The notes under the pieces were generated by a model. That model was not told where the DNA came from. It ran no database searches and saw only the letters and a program-made list of their open reading frames with translations. The translations under genes and the position numbers were made by a program. Below, in pieces: positions 7,749-16,319 of a stretch of 51,025 nucleotides of DNA. The stretch is from Youngiibacter multivorans (GTDB lineage Bacteria; Bacillota; Clostridia; Clostridiales; Clostridiaceae): contig NZ_JAGGKC010000030.1 of the NCBI RefSeq assembly GCF_017873395.1, forward strand, positions 1 to 51,025, written 5' to 3'. Numbering within the stretch: position 1 is the stretch's first letter; each line of letters begins with the position of its first letter.

Positions 7749-8948
7749 TTAGCCGACCTTTATTACTATGGAGGCTCCAATGTCACCTGCTGCACAGCCT
7801 GTGAATGCTCCATATCCGCCACCCTGCTTCGCAAGCAGCTCTACAAGCTCCATTATTGACCTTCCTGCTGTAGGACCCTGTGGATGTCCGTAGATCATTG
7901 ATGATCCGCAGTTGTTTATTATTTTCTGGTCGATGTTCAGCATCCTGCCAAGGTTTGCATCGTTAACTGCAAAAGGATTGTGTGTCTTTACCTGGCTGAG
8001 GTCGCTGATCTTTATTCCTGCCCTCTTGGCTGCAAGCTCAAGAGCTGGTACTGGCGCAGCTGCCATACGGCCTGCTCCGATCCTCACTATTCCATATGAC
8101 AGGACCTGAACTGTTATGTTCTTGTCTGTGCTTAGTTCCTTTGCCTTGTCCTTGGTAGTGACTATAAGTCCGCAGTTTCCGTCAGCTGGGTGAGTCTGGC
8201 TTCCGTAGGAAAGTACTCCGCCCGCTTCGATTGGCTTGAGTTTTGCAAGTTCCTCTGCTGTTACAGGCCTTACTCCCTCATCCTCTGAAATGTATTTGAC
8301 TTCTCTTTTGCTTTCTCTAACTTCAACAGGGAACATGTACTTCTTCTGGAACTCCCTGTCATTTGCAAGTGCATCAAGGTACTGCTGGTATCTTAGGAGC
8401 GCAATTTCGTCACATTCCTGTTTGGTGATTCCAACTTCCCTGGCTACTGCCTCGGCTGTCTGGTACATCTGCAGTCCTGCTCCCGGCGACGGATCCCTTT
8501 TGAAATTGTCAAGGACCACGTTCTCTATATCAAGGCTGCCTGTCCTTGGGTTTGGTGCTACAACGATAGGAGTGCTAGAGCACCTGTCGGTCGAGAGGCA
8601 GAATACAGAATCAAAATTTCCAAGCTCGATGTCATTTGCCGCGAGTCCGAGTGTAGTGGTTGAAGTCGCGCAAACCTGGTTCATCGAAAGTGCAGGTATC
8701 TCCTTTTTCCTGTCGAGGATAACTGCAGCCGCATATGCATGTCCGTAGAATGACAAAGGATTTACAACTGTTGATCCCATGTACAGGAAGTCCAGTACTG
8801 TCGGGTCAAGCTTCTTGTCAGCGAACCAGCGTTTTGCTGTTTCTGCGCTGAGGACTATCGGATTTTCAGACTTTAGTGATCCGTTCCATCTTACGAATGG
8901 TGTCGAGTAATATCCTCCGTAAGGTATGTATGCTTTGGTATATGCCAT
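7749..8948 (-). CDS. Thiolase-family acyl-CoA acyltransferase with unusual active-site motifs
   Basis: 399 residues, with the thiolase fold. The nucleophile is Cys93 in NQVCATST, where ordinary thiolases have Cys-x-Ser-Gly. His355 is in YGHPQGPTAGR, and the second cysteine is Cys385 in GCAAGDIGAS, where ordinary thiolases have Cys-x-Gly-Gly-Gly. The active-site Asn-Pro-Phe-Ala stretch is present. It should cleave or form a 3-ketoacyl-CoA bond. The changed motifs place it nearer to degradative or SCP2-type thiolases than to the acetoacetyl-CoA thiolase of butyrate producers. It is preceded by AAGGAG and followed 46 bp later by the SDR gene. Confidence 0.88.
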   Translation of the reverse strand: MAYTKAYIPYGGYYSTPFVRWNGSLKSENPIVLSAETAKRWFADKKLDPTVLDFLYMGSTVVNPLSFYGHAYAAAVILDRKKEIPALSMNQVCATSTTTLGLAANDIELGNFDSVFCLSTDRCSSTPIVVAPNPRTGSLDIENVVLDNFKRDPSPGAGLQMYQTAEAVAREVGITKQECDEIALLRYQQYLDALANDREFQKKYMFPVEVRESKREVKYISEDEGVRPVTAEELAKLKPIEAGGVLSYGSQTHPADGNCGLIVTTKDKAKELSTDKNITVQVLSYGIVRIGAGRMAAAPVPALELAAKRAGIKISDLSQVKTHNPFAVNDANLGRMLNIDQKIINNCGSSMIYGHPQGPTAGRSIMELVELLAKQGGGYGAFTGCAAGDIGASIVIKVG

Positions 8949-9055
8949 TTCTTTGTCTCCTTTTCTTTGTTTTATATATGATTCTTTTACCTACCTGTTA
9001 AACCCTTAAAGTGACTTCTATGGTTCTCTATAATCATTCTTTTCTTTTCTGGCAG

Positions 9056-10615
9056 CTATACTATGCTCTTCAGGCTGCCCCAGGTCTCTTTGAAAATCTC
9101 TTCATCCATGGTCTTAAGGTCCTTGCTCACAAGCGGCTTGAATTCCATGTTTGCCAGTATATCCTTTTCAACGTCAATTCCTGGTGCAACTTCAATCAGC
9201 TCCATTCCATCCTTTGTAAGCTGGAATACGCATCTTTCTGTCACATAGAGGACTGTCTTGTTGTTTGCCGCAGCAGTCTTTCCGCTGAAGGTGATCTGGT
9301 CGACCTTCTTCATGAATTTCTTTTCTGTGCCTTCCTCGACGATGATGAGTTTACCATCCTCGACTTTAGTCTTGGCACCGACCATGAAGCTTCCGCAGAA
9401 TACAACCTTCTTCGATGCCTGCGATATGTTTATGAATCCGCCGGGTCCCATGAATTTCGGACCGAACTTGCTCACATTCAGGTTACCGTCTTCATCGACC
9501 TGTGCCAGTCCAAGGACTGCAAGATCCAATCCGCCGCCATCGTAGAAATCAAACATCTGGTTATGAGGAATGATGGCCTCCGAATTGTATACCGCACCGA
9601 AATCGGGCTTTGCTGCAGCTACTCCGCCAAAGCTTCCACCTTCCACAGTCAGAGTGATCTTATCTATACAATCTTCCTCTGCTGCTATGGAAGCCACGTT
9701 GGCGGGCATCCCCACTCCAAGGTTTACTATCATGCCGCTCTTGAGCTCCCTGGCGCATCTTCTTGCGACGATCTTCTTTTCATCCAAAGCGAGTACGGGC
9801 ATGGATCCTGTCGGAACCCTATGCTCACCTGAAAATGCAGGACTATAGTATCTTCCTTCAGTCTGCCATGATGCCTCCTCTTTAGTCGCTACGACAACGT
9901 AGTCGACAAGAGCTCCTGGGATAATGACATCCTTTGGCTTGATTGCTCCATTCTTGACCTTGTATTCAACCTGGACTATGACGATTCCTCCGGTGTTTCT
10001 CGTAGCTGCTGCCAGCGAGTAGCCTTCGTTTAGGAACATCTCCCTTTCCATGCTGACATTTCCATTTTCATCAGCTGTGGTTCCCCTCAATATACATACG
10101 TTCACAGGGAAAGTTGGAAAGAAAAGGTAGTCTTCATTGTCGATATTGAGTATCCTTACTATGTCTTCAGACTTTCTGGCTGCCTCATTCATCTTTCCGC
10201 CTTCAATTCTCGGATCGATGTAAGTTCCAATACCGACCTTTGTTATCAGTCCTGGTCTGTGAGCTGCGATCTCTCTCCAAAGGTTGATTATTACTCCCTG
10301 GGGAAGAGCGTATGTAGCAATCTCCTCTTCAAGTGCCAGCTGGCACATTTTCGTAGAACCGCCTATATGTGCACCTGTCCAGCTTCTTACCATGCCCTTG
10401 ATGCCGAACCTTGTGGTTCCTCTCTGTTTCCAGTCTCCGGTATGGCATGCCTGCTTGATCTTCAGGTTTGCAGGATGACCTTCCTCTTTGTATCTGTCTG
10501 CCATCGCTTCCCCGATTTCATCAGGCCAGCCGGCGAGACCCTGTGCTGCTATACCTACTGTATCGAAGTCGTTTACCAGAAGCGCAGCTTCCTTTGCCGT
10601 AATATACTTAGCCAA
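9056..10615 (-). CDS. Family I acyl-CoA:carboxylate CoA-transferase, copy 2
   Basis: 519 residues, with the same architecture as the transferase at 4100-5662. The catalytic residue is Glu325 in LTVEGGSFGG, and GVGMPANVA is the glycine-rich oxyanion loop. The start is TTG: a GGGGG ribosome binding site lies about 8 nt before it and no ATG fits. Having two paralogous transferases under one regulator suggests different acid/CoA pairs, for example one for the incoming acid and one for product release. That is inference. Confidence 0.92.
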   Translation of the reverse strand: MAKYITAKEAALLVNDFDTVGIAAQGLAGWPDEIGEAMADRYKEEGHPANLKIKQACHTGDWKQRGTTRFGIKGMVRSWTGAHIGGSTKMCQLALEEEIATYALPQGVIINLWREIAAHRPGLITKVGIGTYIDPRIEGGKMNEAARKSEDIVRILNIDNEDYLFFPTFPVNVCILRGTTADENGNVSMEREMFLNEGYSLAAATRNTGGIVIVQVEYKVKNGAIKPKDVIIPGALVDYVVVATKEEASWQTEGRYYSPAFSGEHRVPTGSMPVLALDEKKIVARRCARELKSGMIVNLGVGMPANVASIAAEEDCIDKITLTVEGGSFGGVAAAKPDFGAVYNSEAIIPHNQMFDFYDGGGLDLAVLGLAQVDEDGNLNVSKFGPKFMGPGGFINISQASKKVVFCGSFMVGAKTKVEDGKLIIVEEGTEKKFMKKVDQITFSGKTAAANNKTVLYVTERCVFQLTKDGMELIEVAPGIDVEKDILANMEFKPLVSKDLKTMDEEIFKETWGSLKSIV

Positions 10616-10708
10616 CTATGTTTCCCCCCCTTTAATCTTGTCTTCATCATATATCCACTTTGAGTTCATGTATAATACCGGTGTCTTATTGCCAGCTATC
10701 AGAAAAAT

Positions 10709-12271
10709 CTATACCTTAGCGAGTGTCCCGGTGACCATTTTCTTAAGCTCTCCTGTGTTAACCTTGCCAGTCCGTCCGATTGGAAATTCGCTGAAATACT
10801 CGATACTCTCAGGTATCTTGAATTGCGCCAGATGTTTCCTCATATGGTTTATGAGAAGCTGCTCGTTGATCCGCCAGCCCTTCTTGAGAATGATGCAGGC
10901 TACAACCTTTTCCTGAATGACTTCTGCAGGCACACCTATCACCTTCACGTCCTCAATCCCCGGATAGTTCCGTATGCAGGCCTCCACCTCAACTGGCGAT
11001 ATGTTCTCACCGCATCTTATGATGAGCTCCTTCACACGTCCGGTGATATGGAGATTTCCGTCTTCATCCAGCATCCCAAGGTCTCCTGTCTTCATCCAGC
11101 CATCATCAGTGAATGTCTTTTCACTCTCATCCTTCATCCTGTAGTAACCCTTCATGACATTGAAACCTTTGATCTCAATCTCCCCGGAAATCCCAGGCAG
11201 CCCTTCAGCTCCGCTGATCCTAAGGCTAGTTCCCTCGATTGGCTTCCCTACATGGTGCGATTTGCTTTCAAGGCTTTCATCGAAACCTGAGAAGGTTATG
11301 CCGGCTGTCGCTTCCGTCTGGCCATATGACATCTGCAGGTGAGGTATTGAAAAGTTCCTGCTTATCTCCATAAATTCATTTGGGGATACATAAGACCCAG
11401 CAACCGTCCCTGTAATCAGCGAGCTGATCTTGTAGTTCATCCGGTTTTCGTGCCTCATCATGGCGAGGAACATTGTCGTGACTCCGTTGAACACGGTGCA
11501 TCTGTTCTTTTCAATGCATTCAAGAACATCTGCCGACCTGAAGGCTTCAAGGATATAAATAGTCCCTCCTGCTGTCAGCCCCGCAAGCAGGTCAACTGAA
11601 AGTCCGTAGCAATGATAAAGGGGAAGCACAGAGCATATCCTTGTATCCGGTCCCAGCCTCATGTGCCTCGCAGCCTCAGCGGCCGCTGTCAGCATCTGGT
11701 ATCCGCTTGTAAGGACACCCTTTGGCTTGGCTATAGTCCCCGACGTGAAAATGAGGTTCACAGGGTCCGCCGGATCAACTGACGCCTTCCTGCCTCTGAG
11801 GTATTCAGCCTCCAACTCGCTTGGCTCCTTGTAACTCATTAGCAGAGGTCCAAGCTCATGGCCAATGTGGAATATCCGCTTCAGCATAGGGGCTGACTCC
11901 CTGTTTATCTTATCCAGGCATACCTTGAATTCTGCCTTTTCAGCTCTATCCCCGCACGTGAGATATGTTACATCAGCATAATTAAGTGCATTTGCCAGCT
12001 CTTCGCCTGTCAGGTGGGTATTGAACAATACTGCTACTGCACCAATCTTGCAGAGTGCCAGATAATGTATTATCCATTCAGCTGAATTTGATGCCAGAAG
12101 ACCCACATGAGTACCTTTGCTTATTCCGTTGCCAAGGTAGAAAAGCATTATTCTGTCCGAAAAGTTGTCAAGGTCCCGGTATGTCAGCTCTTCGCCCCTG
12201 AATACTATTGCAGTCTTGTCGCCATATTTACTTGCAAGCTTTTCTGTGAATCCACTAAATGTAGTTCCCAT
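10709..12271 (-). CDS. Class I adenylate-forming acyl-CoA ligase
   Basis: 520 residues of the ANL superfamily. Motifs in order: phosphate loop FTSGTIAKPKG (altered from the usual TSGTTGxPKG), SYGQTEATAG, the KTGDLGMLDEDGNLHITGR hinge region, GENISPVEVE, and near the C terminus GRTGKVN with the adenylation lysine. It activates a carboxylic acid with ATP and CoA, probably to start a cycle that the CoA-transferases then keep going. It is first in the operon ligase, transferase, thiolase, SDR, hydratase. The substrate may be medium-chain or aromatic; nothing in the sequence decides it. Confidence 0.9.
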   Translation of the reverse strand: MGTTFSGFTEKLASKYGDKTAIVFRGEELTYRDLDNFSDRIMLFYLGNGISKGTHVGLLASNSAEWIIHYLALCKIGAVAVLFNTHLTGEELANALNYADVTYLTCGDRAEKAEFKVCLDKINRESAPMLKRIFHIGHELGPLLMSYKEPSELEAEYLRGRKASVDPADPVNLIFTSGTIAKPKGVLTSGYQMLTAAAEAARHMRLGPDTRICSVLPLYHCYGLSVDLLAGLTAGGTIYILEAFRSADVLECIEKNRCTVFNGVTTMFLAMMRHENRMNYKISSLITGTVAGSYVSPNEFMEISRNFSIPHLQMSYGQTEATAGITFSGFDESLESKSHHVGKPIEGTSLRISGAEGLPGISGEIEIKGFNVMKGYYRMKDESEKTFTDDGWMKTGDLGMLDEDGNLHITGRVKELIIRCGENISPVEVEACIRNYPGIEDVKVIGVPAEVIQEKVVACIILKKGWRINEQLLINHMRKHLAQFKIPESIEYFSEFPIGRTGKVNTGELKKMVTGTLAKV

Positions 12272-12379
12272 TTTTCACCTTCACCAATCGTCATATTGAC
12301 TTCTCAGGTCCCATTCTATTGATGAAGGCATGGTCTGTCTAATACGGAAAATCTATTACCACGTATAACCATTTTTTAT

Positions 12380-12408
12380 TTTACATGTGAATGTTTACAT
12401 GTTATAAT
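12380..12408 (+). promoter_or_regulatory. Consensus promoter of the LysR gene
   Basis: TTTACA (12380-12385), a 17-nt spacer and TATAAT (12403-12408). The ATGT-N8-ACAT palindrome occupies the spacer almost exactly. The weaker leftward promoter of the ligase operon probably uses TTCACA inside the same palindrome. Confidence 0.7.
12384..12401. promoter_or_regulatory. Second probable PadR operator
   Basis: CATGTGAATGTTTACATG contains ATGT-GAATGTTT-ACAT. It matches the reverse complement of the site at 5733-5750 at 15 of 18 positions. It lies between the divergent ligase operon and LysR gene and overlaps the LysR promoter spacer. ACATG repeats at 12411-12436 just downstream could be LysR autoregulatory boxes. 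Confidence 0.6.
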
Positions 12409-12455
12409 TGACATGTCTACATGTATGCCTACATGGATTTCAGGTGGTGTAAAAA

Positions 12456-13361
12456 ATGGAAATAAGGCAATTGAAGTATTTTTTGGAGATCGCACAGGTC
12501 AGGAACTATTCCATGGCCGCTGAAAGACTGTATGTTTCCCAACCTGCACTTAGCAGCTCTATTAAGCAGCTCGAGCGTGAAATCGGCGAACCGGTATTCG
12601 TGTACAAGAACAAGACACTTTCCCTGACTCCCGCAGGAATGGACCTGCTTGGAAAGACAAAGGAGTTCATGGAGAGCTATCACCATTTTCTGGATTCGTT
12701 CCAGAAGACCGGGGAAACCCTGTCCGGAAGGATCCGGCTTGGCATAACTCAGCTTCTGGCAAATAGCGAATATATACCGAATCTCGTGAACTTCATCCAG
12801 GATTATCCAAACATAAACCTGGCACTCAGGGAAGAAGGTTCAAGCGAGGTACATAACCTGCTTATAAATAACAAGATAGATATCGGCCTGGTAGTCAATC
12901 CAACCGAAACACCGGTTATAGGAGTGACATACCTTCCATCAATAAGAAGCAAGAAGGTACTTGTCTGCAGGAAAAACCATCCAATAGCCACCCTGAGCAG
13001 GATAACCTTCGATTCGATACGGGCAGAACGTTTCGTTGAGCTGTCCGAGCGTTTCAGCTTCACATCATCGTTAATTCAGGAGTGCCTTAACTACCACTTC
13101 ACGCCCAACATACTCCTGAAGTGCACATCCAAGGAGCTTATCCGTTCAGTTCTAATGCACTCTGACCTCGTTGCGATCCTTCCGGAGATGTTCCTTTCGC
13201 CTGACGACTACGCCAGCTTCCACGTAATTCATATCGAAGATAGCGTGGAAGAAGAGATAAAGATTGGCCTGATCTACAAGAAGGGCTACAACTACAAGCC
13301 AGGAACATTATTCGTGAATTACCTGGAAGAGAGGATGCTTCCTTCAGAAGCAACCTTATAG
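12456..13361 (+). CDS. LysR-family transcriptional regulator
   Basis: 301 residues. The N-terminal helix-turn-helix opens with MEIRQLKYFLEIAQ and YSMAAERLYVSQPALSSSI, and a periplasmic-binding-like effector domain covers about residues 90-295. It is divergent from the acyl-CoA ligase operon, the usual arrangement for a LysR activator of that operon with a CoA-thioester or acid as coinducer. AGGTGGTG gives the ribosome binding site. The ligand is unknown. Confidence 0.93.
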   Translation: MEIRQLKYFLEIAQVRNYSMAAERLYVSQPALSSSIKQLEREIGEPVFVYKNKTLSLTPAGMDLLGKTKEFMESYHHFLDSFQKTGETLSGRIRLGITQLLANSEYIPNLVNFIQDYPNINLALREEGSSEVHNLLINNKIDIGLVVNPTETPVIGVTYLPSIRSKKVLVCRKNHPIATLSRITFDSIRAERFVELSERFSFTSSLIQECLNYHFTPNILLKCTSKELIRSVLMHSDLVAILPEMFLSPDDYASFHVIHIEDSVEEEIKIGLIYKKGYNYKPGTLFVNYLEERMLPSEATL

Positions 13362-13413
13362 CCGCTTGCCTGGATGCCGACTGTAGAGGGAGTCTCTTAA
13401 TTGGGGGGTTATT

Positions 13414-15003
13414 ATGCAAAATATACATTTGCTTACAAATAATCCGAAATTGTCCTTTTTTGACACGCATACAAATTTGCGGGAATTCGAATCAATTCAG
13501 AAGATAGAGTTCATGACAGCAAGTACAAAAATGCAGGAAAGGACCCTTTACATAGTCACCTCTCAGAGGGATATCGACAGTATGAACATTTTCAAGCTGC
13601 CGTTTCCTTCAATACTTGTGCTTACCAGTGAGGTGAAGCTTCAAGAGACATCGGTCCGGCAGTTCAATGGCACCGTCCTTCATTCAGCCATGGACCCCTT
13701 CTGCCTGTATAATAATCTTAGCGAGATCCTCAGCTGCTATTCCAGCTGGGAAAACAGGTTCAGGATCCTTGAACTCGAGTCGGCAAGCTGCCAGCAGCTC
13801 ATCGACAAAGGAGCTGAAATGCTGGGCTGTCAGCTTGCATTTGTCTCCTCTGGCTACTCAGTGAGAAGCTTCAGTGCAAAAGGAGAGAAATCCAGCTCCT
13901 TCATGGATGAACTGACTAAGGTCGGATATCTGGCAAGTCCGTACATGGACATGGTGCTTGAAGCAAGGAAGGCTGCCGAATTCGAGGATTCGACGCTTAC
14001 AATTCCCTGCATGGACGGCACATCAATAGTCGTCTCATCAATCAGCTATCATCTGAAGAATATCGGGTATCTCTTATTTGTATCCCATGATGTTGAGAGC
14101 ATGTATAGGATCCTTAATTTCAGCTCGATCCTTGGCTCAGCCTTAAGGAATCAGTTGACCACCGGCACCAGCATCATAAATTACAGCGGAAACTCGGCTT
14201 TTCAGAGTATGGTATCGGACCTTATCGAGCTTAAGATCGAGAACATGGATGAAATAAAAACAAGGCTTGAGATCATGAATCTCAAGCTGAAGAAGATATA
14301 TCTCATATTGCTGGTCGAATTTGATTCAGTCCCCCTCTCACCGGCTCCTATAAACTTTATAGTAAACCAGCTCGAGAGGCTCATACCCAATTCGATAGTA
14401 ACTACTTATCTTGACGACATAGTAATATGGTGTCAGCAAGCTCAGTTCGACAGATGCTCCTTCGACCAGGAGGCAGTCACAGGTCTTCTCAGAAAATATG
14501 GTGCACGTATCGGAATATCCAATCCTTCAAAGCACTATCTCTTCATGAACACCTTCTACCTCCAGTGCAAGAGTGCAATCAAGTTCGGAAAGAACTTCAC
14601 AGCTGACAGCAACAAGCTCATTTATTACTACGAAGAGTTCCGGCTAATGGACATCATAGACATGTGCAGCGTAAACTTCAGGACGAAATACAACCATGGA
14701 AACCTGATTTATCTATGCGACCCTGCCATACTTTGGCTGGTACACTATGACCGAAAGCACAATACGAATCTTGCCGATGTTCTGTATGCATACCTGATGA
14801 ATGACTGCAACTCAACAAAGACAGCAAAGCAGCTGAACCTTCACAGGAATACCATGCTCTACAAGATCGACAAGATAGAGTCGCTAGTTAACCATAGCCT
14901 GAGTGACGGAACCTTCAGACTTAACCTCATGTTTTCATATCTTGCGATAAAGTACCTTCAGGATTACAAGAAGATAGACCCCTGGGAAATCAAGTTCAAC
15001 TAG
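13414..15003 (+). CDS. PucR/CdaR-type transcriptional regulator 1
   Basis: 529 residues. The C-terminal PucR helix-turn-helix (about 455-515) carries the recognition stretch LNLHRNTMLYKIDKIE. The N-terminal 250 residues do not match a sensory domain I recognise; the middle resembles the GGDEF-like region of CdaR-type regulators. The gene follows the LysR gene on the same strand and is convergent with the CitMHS/dehydratase-family operon, ending 98 bp from its last stop. A paralogue of the same architecture lies at 26792-28369 on the other side of region 2, so the two may control the two transport/catabolic units between them. A GGGGGG ribosome binding site precedes the start. Confidence 0.85.
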   Translation: MQNIHLLTNNPKLSFFDTHTNLREFESIQKIEFMTASTKMQERTLYIVTSQRDIDSMNIFKLPFPSILVLTSEVKLQETSVRQFNGTVLHSAMDPFCLYNNLSEILSCYSSWENRFRILELESASCQQLIDKGAEMLGCQLAFVSSGYSVRSFSAKGEKSSSFMDELTKVGYLASPYMDMVLEARKAAEFEDSTLTIPCMDGTSIVVSSISYHLKNIGYLLFVSHDVESMYRILNFSSILGSALRNQLTTGTSIINYSGNSAFQSMVSDLIELKIENMDEIKTRLEIMNLKLKKIYLILLVEFDSVPLSPAPINFIVNQLERLIPNSIVTTYLDDIVIWCQQAQFDRCSFDQEAVTGLLRKYGARIGISNPSKHYLFMNTFYLQCKSAIKFGKNFTADSNKLIYYYEEFRLMDIIDMCSVNFRTKYNHGNLIYLCDPAILWLVHYDRKHNTNLADVLYAYLMNDCNSTKTAKQLNLHRNTMLYKIDKIESLVNHSLSDGTFRLNLMFSYLAIKYLQDYKKIDPWEIKFN

Positions 15004-15010
15004 AAAAGAC

Positions 15011-15048
15011 AAAGCAAAGGATTCGGGCGAGCCCGGATCCTTTGCTTT
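15011..15048. terminator. Bidirectional terminator
   Basis: A stem of up to 18 bp (AAAGCAAAGGATTCGGGC from 15011) with one mismatch and a very short loop, with A-rich and T-rich edges. It separates the convergent PucR gene and the CoA-transferase gene ending at 15101. Confidence 0.85.
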
Positions 15049-15100
15049 TCAAATTCACTGGTTAAGTTTTCAGACTGATAATATAAGGAGAATCTGCTTC

Positions 15101-16318
15101 CTATATTATATGCTTCGCCTTGAGTGCCTCGTAGTCCTCGTCGGAAAGACCAGCATATTCCTTGAATACCTTCTCGCTGTAACTTCCAAGCTCGGGAGAC
15201 AACCTGTACTCCACATGGTTCTCTGACATTCTCGGTGCAAATCCTGGTATTACAAGCTTGCCTCTCTTCGAATGCTCGATTTCAACCATTGTGCCTCTTC
15301 TTCTCAGATACTCATCCTTCGTTATATCGTCGCAGTCGAAGACTGCTCCGGCCGGGATATCCGCCCTGCACAGTATGTCCATGGCATCCTGCTTCGTATG
15401 TTCCCTTGTCCATCCCTCTATGATTGGATTAAGGATGTCCTTGTAGAGATATCTGGACCTTGGCGTCTTGAATCTGGTATCCTCGATCAGGTCGCTTCTT
15501 CCGATCACATTGCAAAGGTTCTCGAACTGCTTGCTGCCAGGATGCCTGGAGCAGTATATGTGAACATAATCGTTCTCACCATAGGGCTTGCAGGCATACA
15601 TCCCTGCAGGTGCAACATCCTCGAGAGGCATTCCGTTGCCGACCCTTTTCGGAGGCTTTCCTGTCCTGTAGTACGGCTCCCAGTTTGACCTTCCGAAACC
15701 AATGACCACGTCCTGCATCGCGACTTCGATTTTCTGGCCAATCCCTTGTTTTTCCTTCTGTAGAAGAGCAGCGATTACCGAAAGTGCGCACATGTAACCA
15801 GCCCCTGAATCCGCAATATTCAGGCCTGACTGTACAGGCATTTCGCCAGGCTGTCCTGTTACCGCAGGCATGCCTCCAACAGCGGCTGCTATTGGATTGA
15901 ACGCCGGGTATTCAGCGTATGGTCCGTCTGTTCCGAATCCCTTAATCTGCGCATATACGATCTTCTCGTTGAGTTTTTTACAGTCTTCGTATCCAAGCCC
16001 GAGCTTATCCATGGATCCGGGACCCATGTTCTCAACCACCACATCGACCTGTTCGACCAGCTTCCTTATGAGCCTCAGTCCTTCAGGGTCCTTTAGGTTG
16101 CAGGTTATCGACTCCTTGTTCATGTTGAGTATTACGAAGCCTACAGCATCGACAGAAGGCTCTTCCACCGAATACCTGCCAAGCTCACCCTTTACCGGTC
16201 TTTCGACCTTCCATACCTCTGCGCCAAGCCATGCCAGAGTCTCGGTGCAAACTGTTCCTGATTCGAACTGTGTGAAATCAAGTACCTTATATCCTGAAAG
16301 TGGTCCTATTCCTGCCAT
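15101..16318 (-). CDS. Family III CoA-transferase (CaiB/BaiF type), region 2
   Basis: 405 residues. Family III enzymes transfer CoA between acids through an aspartyl intermediate; the catalytic Asp is Asp170 in LNIADSGAG. The N-terminal GYKVLDFTQFESGTVCT and the WLGAEVWKVERP stretch are typical. The ATG at 16318 is chosen because GGAGG lies 7 nt upstream; an in-frame start at 16360 would lie inside the previous gene and lacks a site. It is the last gene of the CitMHS operon, directly after two dehydratase-family subunits, so it probably loads their substrate with CoA, as HadA or FldA do in 2-hydroxyacid fermentation. Confidence 0.9.
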   Translation of the reverse strand: MAGIGPLSGYKVLDFTQFESGTVCTETLAWLGAEVWKVERPVKGELGRYSVEEPSVDAVGFVILNMNKESITCNLKDPEGLRLIRKLVEQVDVVVENMGPGSMDKLGLGYEDCKKLNEKIVYAQIKGFGTDGPYAEYPAFNPIAAAVGGMPAVTGQPGEMPVQSGLNIADSGAGYMCALSVIAALLQKEKQGIGQKIEVAMQDVVIGFGRSNWEPYYRTGKPPKRVGNGMPLEDVAPAGMYACKPYGENDYVHIYCSRHPGSKQFENLCNVIGRSDLIEDTRFKTPRSRYLYKDILNPIIEGWTREHTKQDAMDILCRADIPAGAVFDCDDITKDEYLRRRGTMVEIEHSKRGKLVIPGFAPRMSENHVEYRLSPELGSYSEKVFKEYAGLSDEDYEALKAKHII

Positions 16319-16319
16319 T

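Noticed and set aside
9011..9832. Long plus-strand open frame opposite the CoA-transferase, and similar frames at 4541-5143, 2245-2856 and 15870-16625
   Set aside because: They run antisense to well-supported enzymes, lack ribosome binding sites and have no recognisable domains; long antisense frames are common opposite biased coding sequence.
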